A DNA stretch of 61,639 nucleotides from Desulfobacteraceae bacterium (GTDB lineage Bacteria; Desulfobacterota; Desulfobacteria; Desulfobacterales; UBA5616). Shown piece by piece: positions 47,273-56,060 of this stretch. The DNA is taken from contig VMSV01000127.1 of assembly GCA_013791935.1 (NCBI GenBank), positions 1 through 61,639 of the forward strand, written 5' to 3'. Numbering within the stretch: position 1 is the first letter of the stretch; each line of letters begins with the position of its first letter. The notes beneath the pieces are model-generated. The model was given only the letters and a program-made list of their open reading frames with translations. It was not told the DNA's origin and did no database searches. A program made the translations under genes and the position numbers.

Positions 47273-49690
47273 TTAGGTTGGAAGCGCGGCGTTAAACGTG
47301 CTGATGATCTTGTCTGCAATGGCTTTATGGACGGAATTGATCTCTTCGTCCGCCAGGGTTCTGTTTTCAGAGCGGTACCGAATACGGAATGAAATACTTT
47401 TTTTCCCCGGAGGAATCTGTTTACCTTCAAACATGTCAAACAGATGGACCGTTTCCACCAATGGCTCCTTCAACCTGAGTATGTTTTCCAGGATTTCCAG
47501 GGATTCCAGTTGTTGATCCACAATCAGGGTGAAGTCGCGTTGGACCCAGGGGTATTTGGGCAACAAGATGGCTTCCGTTGTTTCCGGAATCAGGGGATAC
47601 AGGGCCCCCAAATTGATTTCAAAAATGTAGGCGGTTTGCTTAAGGGAATAGTTTTTTAAAACCGACGGGTGCAGCTCACCCATAAGTCCAACGACCCTTT
47701 GCCCGATTTCTATGGTTGCCGAATATCCCGGCCGGATATAAACACAATCTTCTTTTGGAATTTTCTTGAATCCGGCCCGGGTCAGATGAAGGGCTGAAAA
47801 AAGGCCTTCAACCGCTCCTTTCATATCGTAAAAATCGCAAAGGGTTCTATGATCATGCCAGGAGGGTGGATTCCGGGAACCGGTCCACAAACCGGTCAGA
47901 ACCTCTATTTCCTCCGGAAGGTCCAAGGGATCATGGTTGATAAAAACCTTTGCGATTTCAAAAAGCTTAAGATCATTCACCTGCTGGGAAAGATTCCGGT
48001 GCATGTTCTTGAGAAGTCCCGGCAGAACCATGGTCCGCATTTCAGTCTGGTCTTCCGAAAGGGGATTGAGGATCTTGACGGACTTCCTTCGAACATCTTT
48101 CAGGGGAAGGTTGAGAAAATCCGACGTCCGGCTCTCCACAAAGCTGTAATTGACGGCTTCTGAAAAACCAAGCCCGGTCATGAGGGTTTTGATCCTGTTG
48201 CGCCACAAGCGGTGGGTTTCAGGTTTCATGGACTGGGGGGAAATTCTCGGAAAAGTCGTTGGGATATGATCATATCCATACAACCTGGCAATTTCCTCCA
48301 TGAGATCAATGGGCCGATGGATATCCACCCTGAAGGAAGGCGGAAGAACTTCCATTTTGTCCGGGGTTTTCATGGAAACCTGAAATCCGATGGATTCCAG
48401 AAGGGTTTGGGCTGCATCTCCATGGATGGAGGTTCCCAGAATCCGGTTGGTATCCGCAATCCCAAGCTCAATGGCTTTGATTTGTTTTTTGCCCGGATGA
48501 GCGTCAATGAAACCTTCCACCAGGGTTCCGCTGCACACCTCCGCCATCATAAGCGCGGCACGATTCATTGCAAAAACAGTTCCTTCGGGATCCACCCCCC
48601 TTTCAAAACGATGGGAGGCGTCGGTGTTGATGCCCAGCCTTTTTGCAGTCTTTCGAACGCTGGTGGGGGAAAAACAGGCGCTTTCAAGAAGCACCCTTCG
48701 GGTGTTGCCCTTGATTTCGGAATTCAATCCCCCCATGACCCCGGCAATGGCCACGGGTCTTTGGCCGTCGCAGATCATGAGCATGTCATCGGCCAGGGTA
48801 TGGTCTTTGTTGTCCAGGGTCTGAAAGGTTTCCCCTTGAAAGGCGGTTCGCACGACAATGCGATTTTCAGAAAGAAGATCAAAATCAAAAGCATGAAGGG
48901 GCTGGCCGGTTTCCATCATGACATAATTGGTGATGTCCACAATGTTGTTGATGGGGCGCAGGCCCACGGATAAAAGGCGATCCTGAAGCCAGTAAGGGGA
49001 TGGAGCCACGGTGATGTTTTCTATGATCCGGGCCGCATACCTGGGGCAATGATCCGGCGCTTGGATGGTGACGGAAGTTTTGGCTTTAATGGCACTGTCG
49101 GGCAATTCCGCACAGCCGATCTCCGGAAGGGTGAGCAATGTTTTCTGGGCCGCTGCAATTTCCCTGGCAATGCCGATGATGCTTAAGCAATCCGGCCGGT
49201 TGGGGGTTAAGTCCACATCCAGTGTGTAATCGCTTAAGTTCAAGGCTTCGGTCAGAGGCATACCCGGCGTCAATCCCTGGGAAAGGATCAGAATGCCTGA
49301 TCCATCGGGTCCCAGGCCCAGTTCTTTTTCACTGCAGAGCATGCCTTCGGAGACTTCCCCCCGAATGGTGCTTTTTTCAAGGGGTGTTTCGCCATCCAGC
49401 AGGGTCCCGGGGAGAGCCACGGGGGCCAGGATTCCTGATATTACATTCGGAGCTCCACAGACCACTTGTATTCGGGCTTGGCCGATATCCACCAGACAAA
49501 GGGTCAGGCGGTCGGCTTTGGGATGGGGCTTTACCTCAAGAATTTGCCCCGCAAGAACCGTTTTCAAGTGAAGGAAACGATCCGTGACGGAATCCACCTC
49601 AAGACCCACCATGGTCAAGGCTTGCACCAGCTTGACGGGGTCGAGTTTTACGGGCGTATACTCATTGAGCCAACTCAGACTTGCCTTCAT
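47273..49690 (-). CDS. pheT: Phenylalanine--tRNA ligase beta subunit
   Basis: The 805-residue protein begins MKASLSWLNEYTPVKLDP and has an N-terminal tRNA-binding OB domain (VLAGQILEVKPHPKADRLTLC). B3/B4 editing (PNRPDCLSIIGIAREIAA, GVMGGLNSEIKGNTRRVLLE) and B5 domains follow. The C-terminal ferredoxin-fold anticodon-binding domain ends with FRIRYRSENRTLADEEIN. It pairs with PheS as an alpha2-beta2 enzyme and starts 1 bp after the pheS stop. Confidence 0.97.
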   Translation of the reverse strand: MKASLSWLNEYTPVKLDPVKLVQALTMVGLEVDSVTDRFLHLKTVLAGQILEVKPHPKADRLTLCLVDIGQARIQVVCGAPNVISGILAPVALPGTLLDGETPLEKSTIRGEVSEGMLCSEKELGLGPDGSGILILSQGLTPGMPLTEALNLSDYTLDVDLTPNRPDCLSIIGIAREIAAAQKTLLTLPEIGCAELPDSAIKAKTSVTIQAPDHCPRYAARIIENITVAPSPYWLQDRLLSVGLRPINNIVDITNYVMMETGQPLHAFDFDLLSENRIVVRTAFQGETFQTLDNKDHTLADDMLMICDGQRPVAIAGVMGGLNSEIKGNTRRVLLESACFSPTSVRKTAKRLGINTDASHRFERGVDPEGTVFAMNRAALMMAEVCSGTLVEGFIDAHPGKKQIKAIELGIADTNRILGTSIHGDAAQTLLESIGFQVSMKTPDKMEVLPPSFRVDIHRPIDLMEEIARLYGYDHIPTTFPRISPQSMKPETHRLWRNRIKTLMTGLGFSEAVNYSFVESRTSDFLNLPLKDVRRKSVKILNPLSEDQTEMRTMVLPGLLKNMHRNLSQQVNDLKLFEIAKVFINHDPLDLPEEIEVLTGLWTGSRNPPSWHDHRTLCDFYDMKGAVEGLFSALHLTRAGFKKIPKEDCVYIRPGYSATIEIGQRVVGLMGELHPSVLKNYSLKQTAYIFEINLGALYPLIPETTEAILLPKYPWVQRDFTLIVDQQLESLEILENILRLKEPLVETVHLFDMFEGKQIPPGKKSISFRIRYRSENRTLADEEINSVHKAIADKIISTFNAALPT

Positions 49691-49691
49691 A

Positions 49692-50702
49692 TTAAAACTG
49701 CCTTAGAAATCTCGAATCATTTTCGAAATATTTTCGAATATCATCCACCTGGTATTTGAGCATGGCAACCCGTTCCACGCCGATTCCAAACGCAAAACCG
49801 ATATACTTGGAACTGTCATAGCCCACATTTTCAAATACGGCCGGATGAACCATGCCGGAGCCCAACACTTCCAGCCACCCGGTATGAGAGCACACGCGAC
49901 AACCTTTTCCCCGGCAGATGACACAGAGAATATCCACCTCGGCGCTGGGTTCTGTAAACGGAAAAAAGCTCGGGCGGAACCGAAGGGAGATCTCTTCGTC
50001 GAAGATCTGATGGATGAATGCGGTCAGGATGCCCTTCAAATCCCCGAAGGATGCATTTTCATCCACCAGCATTCCCTCCACCTGGTGGAACATGGGGGTA
50101 TGGGTGATATCCGAATCGCATCGGTAAACCTTTCCTGGCGCGATGATTCGAAGGGGCGGCTTGTGTTTTTCCATCACCCTCACCTGCATGGGGGAGGTGT
50201 GGGTTCTTAAAACAATATCGTTGGACACAAAGAACGTGTCTTGCATATCCCTTGCCGGGTGATCCTTGGGAAAATTCAGGGCCTCGAAATTATAGTAATC
50301 CTTTTCAACCTCCGGGCCTTCCACCACCTCAAACCCCAGGCGGATGAAGGTGTCACAGATTTCAGCCGTCATTTTTGTGATGGGGTGAAGGGTTCCGATG
50401 TTCATGGGCCTTCCGGGTGAGGATACATCAATGCCGCCGATATCGACCAGACGTTTTTCTTCCAGCTGCCGTTCCGCTTGCTTGATCTCCTTGGAGAGCC
50501 GCTCTTTGGCCTGGTTGGCTTTTTTCCCTTGTTCCGGTCTGATTTCTTCGGGAAGATCGGAAACGTTTCGTAGATACTGGGTGATGATTCCTTTTCGGCC
50601 CAGATATTTTACAGACAAGTCATTCAAAACCCGGGGATCAGCGGCCCCGTTAATTTCTTTTTCAGCGTCTTCTATGATCTGTTCAATTGTCTGATGTGCC
50701 AT
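49692..50702 (-). CDS. pheS: Phenylalanine--tRNA ligase alpha subunit
   Basis: The 336-residue class II synthetase has an N-terminal coiled coil (about 1-95), motif 2 around KVYRCDSDITHTPMFHQVEG and motif 3 GFAFGIGVERVAML. The CVICRGKGCRVCSHTGWLEV segment holds a cysteine cluster common in this subfamily. It precedes pheT directly. The 129 bp upstream contain small hairpins but no clear T-box or attenuator. Confidence 0.97.
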   Translation of the reverse strand: MAHQTIEQIIEDAEKEINGAADPRVLNDLSVKYLGRKGIITQYLRNVSDLPEEIRPEQGKKANQAKERLSKEIKQAERQLEEKRLVDIGGIDVSSPGRPMNIGTLHPITKMTAEICDTFIRLGFEVVEGPEVEKDYYNFEALNFPKDHPARDMQDTFFVSNDIVLRTHTSPMQVRVMEKHKPPLRIIAPGKVYRCDSDITHTPMFHQVEGMLVDENASFGDLKGILTAFIHQIFDEEISLRFRPSFFPFTEPSAEVDILCVICRGKGCRVCSHTGWLEVLGSGMVHPAVFENVGYDSSKYIGFAFGIGVERVAMLKYQVDDIRKYFENDSRFLRQF

Positions 50703-50831
50703 TCGGTTCTGCTTGAATGAAAAGTTTTCGAGTTAACCTTTAGATCGGTCCGGTATGGCGAACAGCATGAAACCGGTTTTACCGATTCGAGAACCGTCCG
50801 CCGACATCTCCGGGCAATAAGGCCATCTTTT

Positions 50832-51182
50832 TTAATTCTGTTGGGCAGCCATTTGGGCGATTCTGGAAAAACCTGCCGGATCGGAAACAGCCAGTTCGGC
50901 CAGCACTTTTCTGTCCATCTCGATGTTGGCCAGCTTAAGCCCGTGAATCAACTTGCTGTAGCTCATGTCGTTCAACCGTGCGGCAGCATTGATCCTTGCG
51001 ATCCAAAGACTTCGGTATTCTCGTTTCCGTGCTTTCCGATCGCGATAGGCATAGTTCAACGCTTTATCCACGGAATCCGCAGCCGTGCGGAATAGTTTGC
51101 TTCTTCCGCCACGAAACCCTTTTGCCAGTTCCAGAACCTTGTTCCGGCGCCTTCTGGCTTTAAATCCTCTTTTTATTCTCAT
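50832..51182 (-). CDS. rplT: 50S ribosomal protein L20
   Basis: The 116-residue protein has the L20 motifs [21 protein letters not shown] and [17 protein letters not shown] (split here only for length). It is an early assembly protein on 23S rRNA and, in known bacteria, an autogenous repressor of its operon. It lies between rpmI and pheS. Confidence 0.98.
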   Translation of the reverse strand: MRIKRGFKARRRRNKVLELAKGFRGGRSKLFRTAADSVDKALNYAYRDRKARKREYRSLWIARINAAARLNDMSYSKLIHGLKLANIEMDRKVLAELAVSDPAGFSRIAQMAAQQN

Positions 51183-51220
51183 TTCATATCTCCTTGTCCT
51201 GATCCTTACGATTCAGGAAA

Positions 51221-51418
51221 TTAACCGTTTGGCAACAATCTTCGCAGTTCTCTAACATCGGATGCTTTGATGATCTGGCCCTGGCGCAGAGACCGCTTTC
51301 GCTTGGTGGTCTTTTTCGTCAGAATGTGACTGGCATGGGATTTGGAAAAAGAATATTTTCCTTTCCCTGTTTTTTTGAACCGTTTGGCTGCAGACCGGTT
51401 TGTTTTTATTTTGGGCAT
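51221..51418 (-). CDS. rpmI: 50S ribosomal protein L35
   Basis: The 65-residue basic protein reads [20 protein letters not shown], then [20 protein letters not shown]. This is L35. A TTG-started frame-shifted alternative is spurious. It lies between infC and rplT in the standard order. Confidence 0.98.
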   Translation of the reverse strand: MPKIKTNRSAAKRFKKTGKGKYSFSKSHASHILTKKTTKRKRSLRQGQIIKASDVRELRRLLPNG

Positions 51419-51465
51419 TGTTTTTCTCCTTATGGTCCATCCATCAAATATATATAATCAAAAGC

Positions 51466-51509
51466 ATAGATGGCGTGAGCTTTAAAGTTTAACAGCTCAC
51501 GCCATCTAT
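51466..51509 (-). promoter_or_regulatory. 16-bp perfect hairpin between infC and rpmI
   Basis: 51466-51481 and 51494-51509 are perfectly complementary (16 bp; ATAGATGGCGTGAGCT on the left arm) with a 12-nt loop. It lies in the 135-bp space after infC. No strong U-run follows on the minus strand, so it is more likely an attenuator, processing site or L20/L35-related control element than a full terminator. Confidence 0.6.
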
Positions 51510-51553
51510 CTGATAAAGACGGGTTGCTTAAAGCTATCGTATGCTTGCTTGGC

Positions 51554-52096
51554 TCATGGTTTCGGAGCAAGAATCATGATCATGACCCTGCCTTCCATTT
51601 TGCCGGGCTGTTCCACAATGGCGATTTCCTGTGTTGCCAAGGTAATTCTTTCGAGCAATTCAATAGCCAGGGTTCTTAAGGTAATTTCACGGCCTCTGAA
51701 CATCACCGTGACTTTTACTTTATCCTTTTTTTCTATGAATTTTTTAATATGGCCGATTTTGGTTTCAAGATCATGGTCGCCGGTTTTCGGGCGCACTTTG
51801 ATTTCTTTAACCTGAAACGTACTTTGTTTTTTCTTGGCTTCCTGTTTCTTTTTGGTAAGCTCGTATTTGTACCGACCGTAGTCCATAATTTTACAGACAG
51901 GAGGTGCCGCATTGGGCGAAATTTCCACAAGATCCAGTCCGAAATCATTGGCTGCTGCAATGGCTTTATAAATCGCAAGGACCCCGAGTTGGTTGCCCTC
52001 AGGATCAATCACTCGAACTTCTTTTGCTTTGATTTCCCGATTAATGTTGACCTTGTCTTCTTTACCGGGTCGGCCTACTGGACGTTTCTGAACTAT
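51554..52096 (-). CDS. infC: Translation initiation factor IF-3, apparent AUA start
   Basis: The normal IF-3 start lies upstream of any ATG/GTG/TTG. Extending the frame reaches ATA at 52096, six bases after a perfect AGGAGG. The resulting 180-residue protein begins VQKRPVGRPGKEDKVNINRE, and residues IKAKEVRVIDPEGNQLGV match the IF-3 N-domain. The C-domain is QVKEIKVRPKTGDHDLETK with KVKVTVMFRGREI. Starting at the GTG at 52012 would lose 28 conserved residues. IF-3 discriminates against non-standard start codons and controls its own synthesis through one (AUU in E. coli), so AUA fits the same autoregulation. Confidence 0.9.
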   Translation of the reverse strand: MVQKRPVGRPGKEDKVNINREIKAKEVRVIDPEGNQLGVLAIYKAIAAANDFGLDLVEISPNAAPPVCKIMDYGRYKYELTKKKQEAKKKQSTFQVKEIKVRPKTGDHDLETKIGHIKKFIEKKDKVKVTVMFRGREITLRTLAIELLERITLATQEIAIVEQPGKMEGRVMIMILAPKP

Positions 52097-52304
52097 TTCC
52101 CACCTCCTGATGTTACATGTTCAATTCACCCGCTGACGTTGGAATTCAAAAACGAAAAAAAAACGTATTCTCATTGCGGGCTGTTAAGGCTTGCTTAAAT
52201 ATATAACAATATTAAGTAATGCAAGAAAAAAATCAAGATAAAATGTGGATTTGTCTTTTTTGCCGTCCCCAAGGCATGCCCCGAATGGGGGTTGTTTTCA
52301 AATC

Positions 52305-52835
52305 TCAATAAGCGTTTCCGTCCAAGATCTGAGCCTGGCTCAGGGTGGTCCTTGCCAGCAAGCTGTTTTTAAGATATTGGTTTTCCGGGTTTTTAAAAAA
52401 TTCGGCAAACAGTTTCAGGCTCTCATGCCTTAAAACATTCTTGGTAATGGTCATGGAAATTTCCCGATATAAGGGAGGCAGGCGTTCCAAATTGCACCCC
52501 GTTCCCCCGCCCATGGCATCCTCATAGGCATAGACGATTTTCCCGATTCCGCTGATCATACAGGCACCGTAACACATGAGGCAAGGTTCCAGGGTGGAAT
52601 AAAGGGTGGCCCTGTTTTTGTCAATACCCCTTTGCAGGGAAGAAAAATCCCTCAGGGCGTGAATCTCGGCATGGTCAATTTCGTTGGATCCTTTTCCGAT
52701 GGAATGGGACCTTTTGCCTTCCGCCATGATGAGGTCATCCACCACGATGATGCACCCAACGGGGAATTCACCCCTGGCCAGGGCATTTTCAGCCAGAACC
52801 AAGGCAATTTTCATATAATATTCATGGGTTGTCAT
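52305..52835 (-). CDS. Nucleoside/cytidine-type deaminase (zinc-dependent)
   Basis: The ATG at 52835 is taken; the longer frame overlaps the upstream gene. The 176-residue protein has the zinc deaminase signature DHAEIHAL (His and catalytic Glu) and EPCLMCYGACMIS (two Cys ligands). FPVGCIIVVDDLIMAEGKRS is the usual start of the fold. The family includes guanine, cytosine and tRNA-adenosine deaminases; the fit to TadA is weak, so the substrate is open. The start is 5 bp before the stop of the upstream HsdR_N-like gene. Confidence 0.85.
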   Translation of the reverse strand: MTTHEYYMKIALVLAENALARGEFPVGCIIVVDDLIMAEGKRSHSIGKGSNEIDHAEIHALRDFSSLQRGIDKNRATLYSTLEPCLMCYGACMISGIGKIVYAYEDAMGGGTGCNLERLPPLYREISMTITKNVLRHESLKLFAEFFKNPENQYLKNSLLARTTLSQAQILDGNAY

Positions 52836-52839
52836 GTGG

Positions 52840-53406
52840 CTACGGCTCCGATGGGCTGCAGGAAAGGTTGGTATCATCACAGGGACATTTGTCATCGATT
52901 TCAAATGCGTAAAGGATTCTGGATTCCATTTCCACCTGCTTCGGCGAAATGAGCTTCCTTGGCGCCTTTTCCACCAACACCTGAAGGTCGGTTTTTGAGG
53001 GGATGGCCCCCAAGCCCGAGCCTGTCTTTTTGCCGGTTTCCCCGCTGAGAATATCCGCATCCTCCCCGTTGGAAACCACCACCACCGGAATGGGGTAGGG
53101 CTCTATAATCCTTGCGAGGGCAAGGCCAATTCTGTGCCTTGAAACCAGGGACCCCGGCCCGTACTTGATGATCATCATGGTTTTTCCGGAAACTCGAATG
53201 ATAAAATCCAGATGGATCAGGGCGGATTTATCATCCACCTGAATCCTGATCCGGCGCCCGGGAACCAAGTCTTCTTTGGCATATCCAAGGGGATCCATAA
53301 GGTATCTTGCAATTTTCTGCCGGTAGCGTTCATCATGGGTATCGGCCAGGGTTTCGCCTGTGATCACATCCTTAAGTTCACCCAGAATTAAATGATGTCC
53401 GCTCAT
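52840..53406 (-). CDS. Stand-alone HsdR N-terminal-like (PD-(D/E)xK) domain protein
   Basis: The 188-residue protein shows DERYRQKIARYLMDPLGYAK, VDDKSALIHLDFIIRVSGKTM and a following IIKYG. This is the nuclease-like fold at the N-terminus of type I restriction HsdR subunits. The usual catalytic E-x-K of motif III appears changed (MMIIKY), so activity is doubtful. No helicase domain or HsdM/HsdS follows, so it is not a restriction system. The C-terminus has a CPCDDTNLSC cluster. It is coupled to the deaminase gene. Confidence 0.65.
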   Translation of the reverse strand: MSGHHLILGELKDVITGETLADTHDERYRQKIARYLMDPLGYAKEDLVPGRRIRIQVDDKSALIHLDFIIRVSGKTMMIIKYGPGSLVSRHRIGLALARIIEPYPIPVVVVSNGEDADILSGETGKKTGSGLGAIPSKTDLQVLVEKAPRKLISPKQVEMESRILYAFEIDDKCPCDDTNLSCSPSEP

Positions 53407-53603
53407 GCCGGTCCGCTTTTAAATGGAAGATTTTATCCCTTCGAAATAGGTAAACTATAAAAAAAGATTGCACCAAAGTAAAGCATCAATTAAATATTTA
53501 CAATTCTGAGAAGATAGGGATAGTGTACACTCCATTCAGGGAAAACCTGGATGAGAAGGATTCAAAACGGATTTCTTTGCTGAGGTATCGGAACAGGCGG
53601 AAG

Positions 53604-54653
53604 ATGACCATTCGAGAAGATTTTGAAAAAAGGGAAAAAACCTTTCTGTCTCCCCATGGATGTTTGAGTTCAAAATCCAGGGGCAGGAGGATGGCGGAAG
53701 AAAAATGTCCCATTCGAACCGATTTTCAAAGGGACAAGGACAGAATTGTTTATTCCAATGCTTTCAGGCGATTGAAACACAAAACCCAGGTCTTTTTATC
53801 CCCCCTGGCAGATGAATACCGAACCCGGCTGACCCATACCCTTGAGGTGGTTCGCATTTCAAGGGTAATTTCCCGGGCCATGCGGCTCAATGAAGACCTC
53901 ACCGAGGCCATTGCTCTAGCCCATGACCTGGGGCATACCCCTTTTGGCCACAGCGGCGAGGCCACCCTTCGGGAACTTTATTCCGAAAAATTCACCCACA
54001 ACAAGCAAAGCCTTAGAGTCGTGGATTTCCTGGAGAAAGACGGTAAGGGGTTGAACCTCACCTATGAAGTGCGGGACGGGATATTGAAACATTCCAAGGG
54101 ATACGGAAAGGTCATTCCGGACAATCCCAAAGAGCTCCCATTCACCCATGAAGCCAGGGTTGTTAGGATTGCGGATATCATGGCCTACCTGAACCATGAC
54201 CTGGATGACGCCATTCGAAGCGGTGTTATTAAAAGTGGACAGATTCCGGAGACCTGTATCCAATACATCGGCAGTACCCATTCCCAAAGGGCCTTGACCA
54301 TGATCAAGGACCTCATCGCCTCTTCCAAAACCCTTGACGGGAATCTGGTTTTACAGATGAGTGAACCGGTTGAAACCGCCATGACCACGTTGAGGCAGTT
54401 TCTCTATGACAATGTTTACCGGGCACCCCGGGTTCACAAGGAATTTGTCAAAGCCAAAAAAATTCTGTCCGAGTTGTTTTCCTATTTTGTGGAAAACCAG
54501 GATCAATTAAAGGAAGAGTTGAATAAAATGGGCCTTGCCGAAAGCCTTCGACAGACCAAAGCCCGGGTGGTGTGCGACTTGATTTCGAGCATGACGGACC
54601 GCTATGCCTTGAGCCTGTATTCCAAAATATTTCTTCCCACGCCCTTGTTTTAA
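53604..54653 (+). CDS. dgt: dGTP triphosphohydrolase family HD protein
   Basis: The ATG at 53604 follows GGAAG; an upstream GTG frame is rejected. The 349-residue protein has the HD-domain ligands H78 (TRLTHTLEV), H107-D108 (ALAHDLGHTPFGH) and the later ADIMAYLNHDLDDAI. RDRIVYSNAFRRLKHKTQVF is the family start. The family cleaves dNTPs to nucleosides and tripolyphosphate, limiting dNTP pools; some members protect from phages. It is followed by a cysteine-cluster gene 17 bp on. Confidence 0.92.
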   Translation: MTIREDFEKREKTFLSPHGCLSSKSRGRRMAEEKCPIRTDFQRDKDRIVYSNAFRRLKHKTQVFLSPLADEYRTRLTHTLEVVRISRVISRAMRLNEDLTEAIALAHDLGHTPFGHSGEATLRELYSEKFTHNKQSLRVVDFLEKDGKGLNLTYEVRDGILKHSKGYGKVIPDNPKELPFTHEARVVRIADIMAYLNHDLDDAIRSGVIKSGQIPETCIQYIGSTHSQRALTMIKDLIASSKTLDGNLVLQMSEPVETAMTTLRQFLYDNVYRAPRVHKEFVKAKKILSELFSYFVENQDQLKEELNKMGLAESLRQTKARVVCDLISSMTDRYALSLYSKIFLPTPLF

Positions 54654-54670
54654 GGAGATCAAGCACCATC

Positions 54671-55279
54671 GTGGATTTGCTTTTAGAAAAGTTGGAGGAA
54701 CATCACACGGAAATTGCTTTTTCTTTTTTGAAGGAACTCGGCCGAATCTACGGGGACATGGACCAAGAGTACCACAGGACCGCTGAAAAATACGGTTTTG
54801 AATGCCGGGGCTGTGAAAACAACTGCTGCCTCACCCGCTTTTATCACCATACGGTCCTGGAATACGCATTTCTCATGGAGGGGTTCCATGCCCTTGATTT
54901 GAATCAAAAAGAAAAAATCAGAGGCAGAGCCCGGGACGTTATTCTGACCTATGAGAATGCCGATGCCCTGTATACACCGATTCGAGTGATGTGCCCCTTG
55001 AATGAAGATGGGCTGTGTCTGCTCTATGAAAAGCGGCCTATGATTTGCCGCCTTCATGGACTGCCCCATGAATTGAAAAAGGCAACAGGCCAGAAAACTC
55101 TTGGCCCCGGCTGTGAGGCATTTGATTTGTGCTGCAAGGATCAATCCTACCTCCCTTTTGACCGGACCCCTTTTTATAAGCAAATGGCCGGCCTGGAGCA
55201 AAGAATAAGGCAAGCCCTGGGCTATTCACAGAAAATCAAATTAACTATTGCGGACATGGTGGCCTCATCAAAGATCTGA
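54671..55279 (+). CDS. YkgJ-like cysteine-cluster protein 1
   Basis: No ATG fits; the GTG at 54671 with AAGGAG upstream (13-base gap) gives 202 residues. The cluster is FECRGCENNCCLTRF near residues 46-60, followed by CPLNEDGLCLLYEKRPMICR and CEAFDLCCKD. This CxxC...CC plus C-x(7)-C-x-x-Y-x-x-R-P-x-x-C-R pattern marks YkgJ/UPF0153 proteins, probably Fe-S or zinc binding, of unknown function. It follows dgt and overlaps or abuts the next cysteine-cluster gene. Confidence 0.82.
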   Translation: MDLLLEKLEEHHTEIAFSFLKELGRIYGDMDQEYHRTAEKYGFECRGCENNCCLTRFYHHTVLEYAFLMEGFHALDLNQKEKIRGRARDVILTYENADALYTPIRVMCPLNEDGLCLLYEKRPMICRLHGLPHELKKATGQKTLGPGCEAFDLCCKDQSYLPFDRTPFYKQMAGLEQRIRQALGYSQKIKLTIADMVASSKI

Positions 55280-55311
55280 ATATAGAAGACCTGGAAAATC
55301 TTCCGGGAAAA

Positions 55312-56049
55312 TTGCTTAAAAAAGGGGAGACATTTTCCTTCCGTTGCCATTCCGGACTGGCCTGCTTCAATCGATGCTGCCGGAATCTCAATTTGATGCT
55401 TTACCCCTATGATGTTCTTCGCCTGAAACAGAACCTGGGGATCTCCTCCGATGGGTTTTTGGATGAACACGTGGATATCGTTCTGCGCCCGGGGACCCAT
55501 TTTCCTGAAGTGTTGCTGCGAATGGCGGACAATGAAGAAAAAACCTGCCCCTTTCTGACCGAAAAAGGGTGCTCTGTTTATCCGGACCGACCGGACACCT
55601 GCAGAAGATTCCCCGTTGAACAGGGTGCGGTAATTGATGAAAACCTCCGGGTGAAAGAGGTTTTTCACCTTTACCGGCCCCCCGGATTCTGTTTGGGAAA
55701 AAACGAGGCCCAACCCTGGACCTCGGAAAGCTGGAGCCGAAACCAGGAGGGGGAAAAACATGAGAAGATGACCCTTCGGTGGGCGCAGATTCGCCACCGG
55801 TTTCAGGCAGACCCCTGGAACGGCCAGGGGCCGGGGTGCCCCAACGGAAAGATGGCCTTCATGGCCACCTATAATGTGGATGCCTTTCGGGATTTTGTAT
55901 TCAACAGCAGTTTTCTGAAAAGATTCAAAATTAAAACAGAAACCGTAAGGCGGATCAAAACAGATGATGTTGAATTGTTAAAACTGGGTTTTGAGTGGGT
56001 AATGCTATTTATCTGGGGCATTCCTTCAAAAATGATTCGGCCCAGATAA
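55312..56049 (+). CDS. YkgJ-like cysteine-cluster protein 2
   Basis: The frame contains CHSGLACFNRCCRNLNLMLY at the start, then CPFLTEKGCSVYPDRPDTCRRF, the YkgJ pattern. The TTG at 55312 has no good ribosome-binding site. Coding-like sequence continues upstream in the same frame for about 14 codons (KDLNIEDLENLPGKLLKKG), so the true start may be a non-standard codon inside the end of the previous gene. At 245 residues or slightly more it is a clear paralogue of the protein at 56923-57708 (both share a C-terminal FKIKTETVRRI / FSVDPETVEAI segment). Confidence 0.82.
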   Translation: MLKKGETFSFRCHSGLACFNRCCRNLNLMLYPYDVLRLKQNLGISSDGFLDEHVDIVLRPGTHFPEVLLRMADNEEKTCPFLTEKGCSVYPDRPDTCRRFPVEQGAVIDENLRVKEVFHLYRPPGFCLGKNEAQPWTSESWSRNQEGEKHEKMTLRWAQIRHRFQADPWNGQGPGCPNGKMAFMATYNVDAFRDFVFNSSFLKRFKIKTETVRRIKTDDVELLKLGFEWVMLFIWGIPSKMIRPR

Positions 56050-56060
56050 TCGGTCTGTTT

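Noticed and set aside
51466-51509. Simple rho-independent terminator after infC
   Set aside because: The stem is strong but no continuous U-run follows on the minus strand, and downstream genes belong to the same operon.
52836-53060. 75-codon extension of the deaminase
   Set aside because: It lies fully inside the HsdR_N-like gene in another frame; the zinc deaminase fold begins after the ATG at 52835.
52840-53406. Type I restriction-modification system
   Set aside because: Only the HsdR N-terminal-like domain is present; no helicase, HsdM or HsdS genes are in the window.
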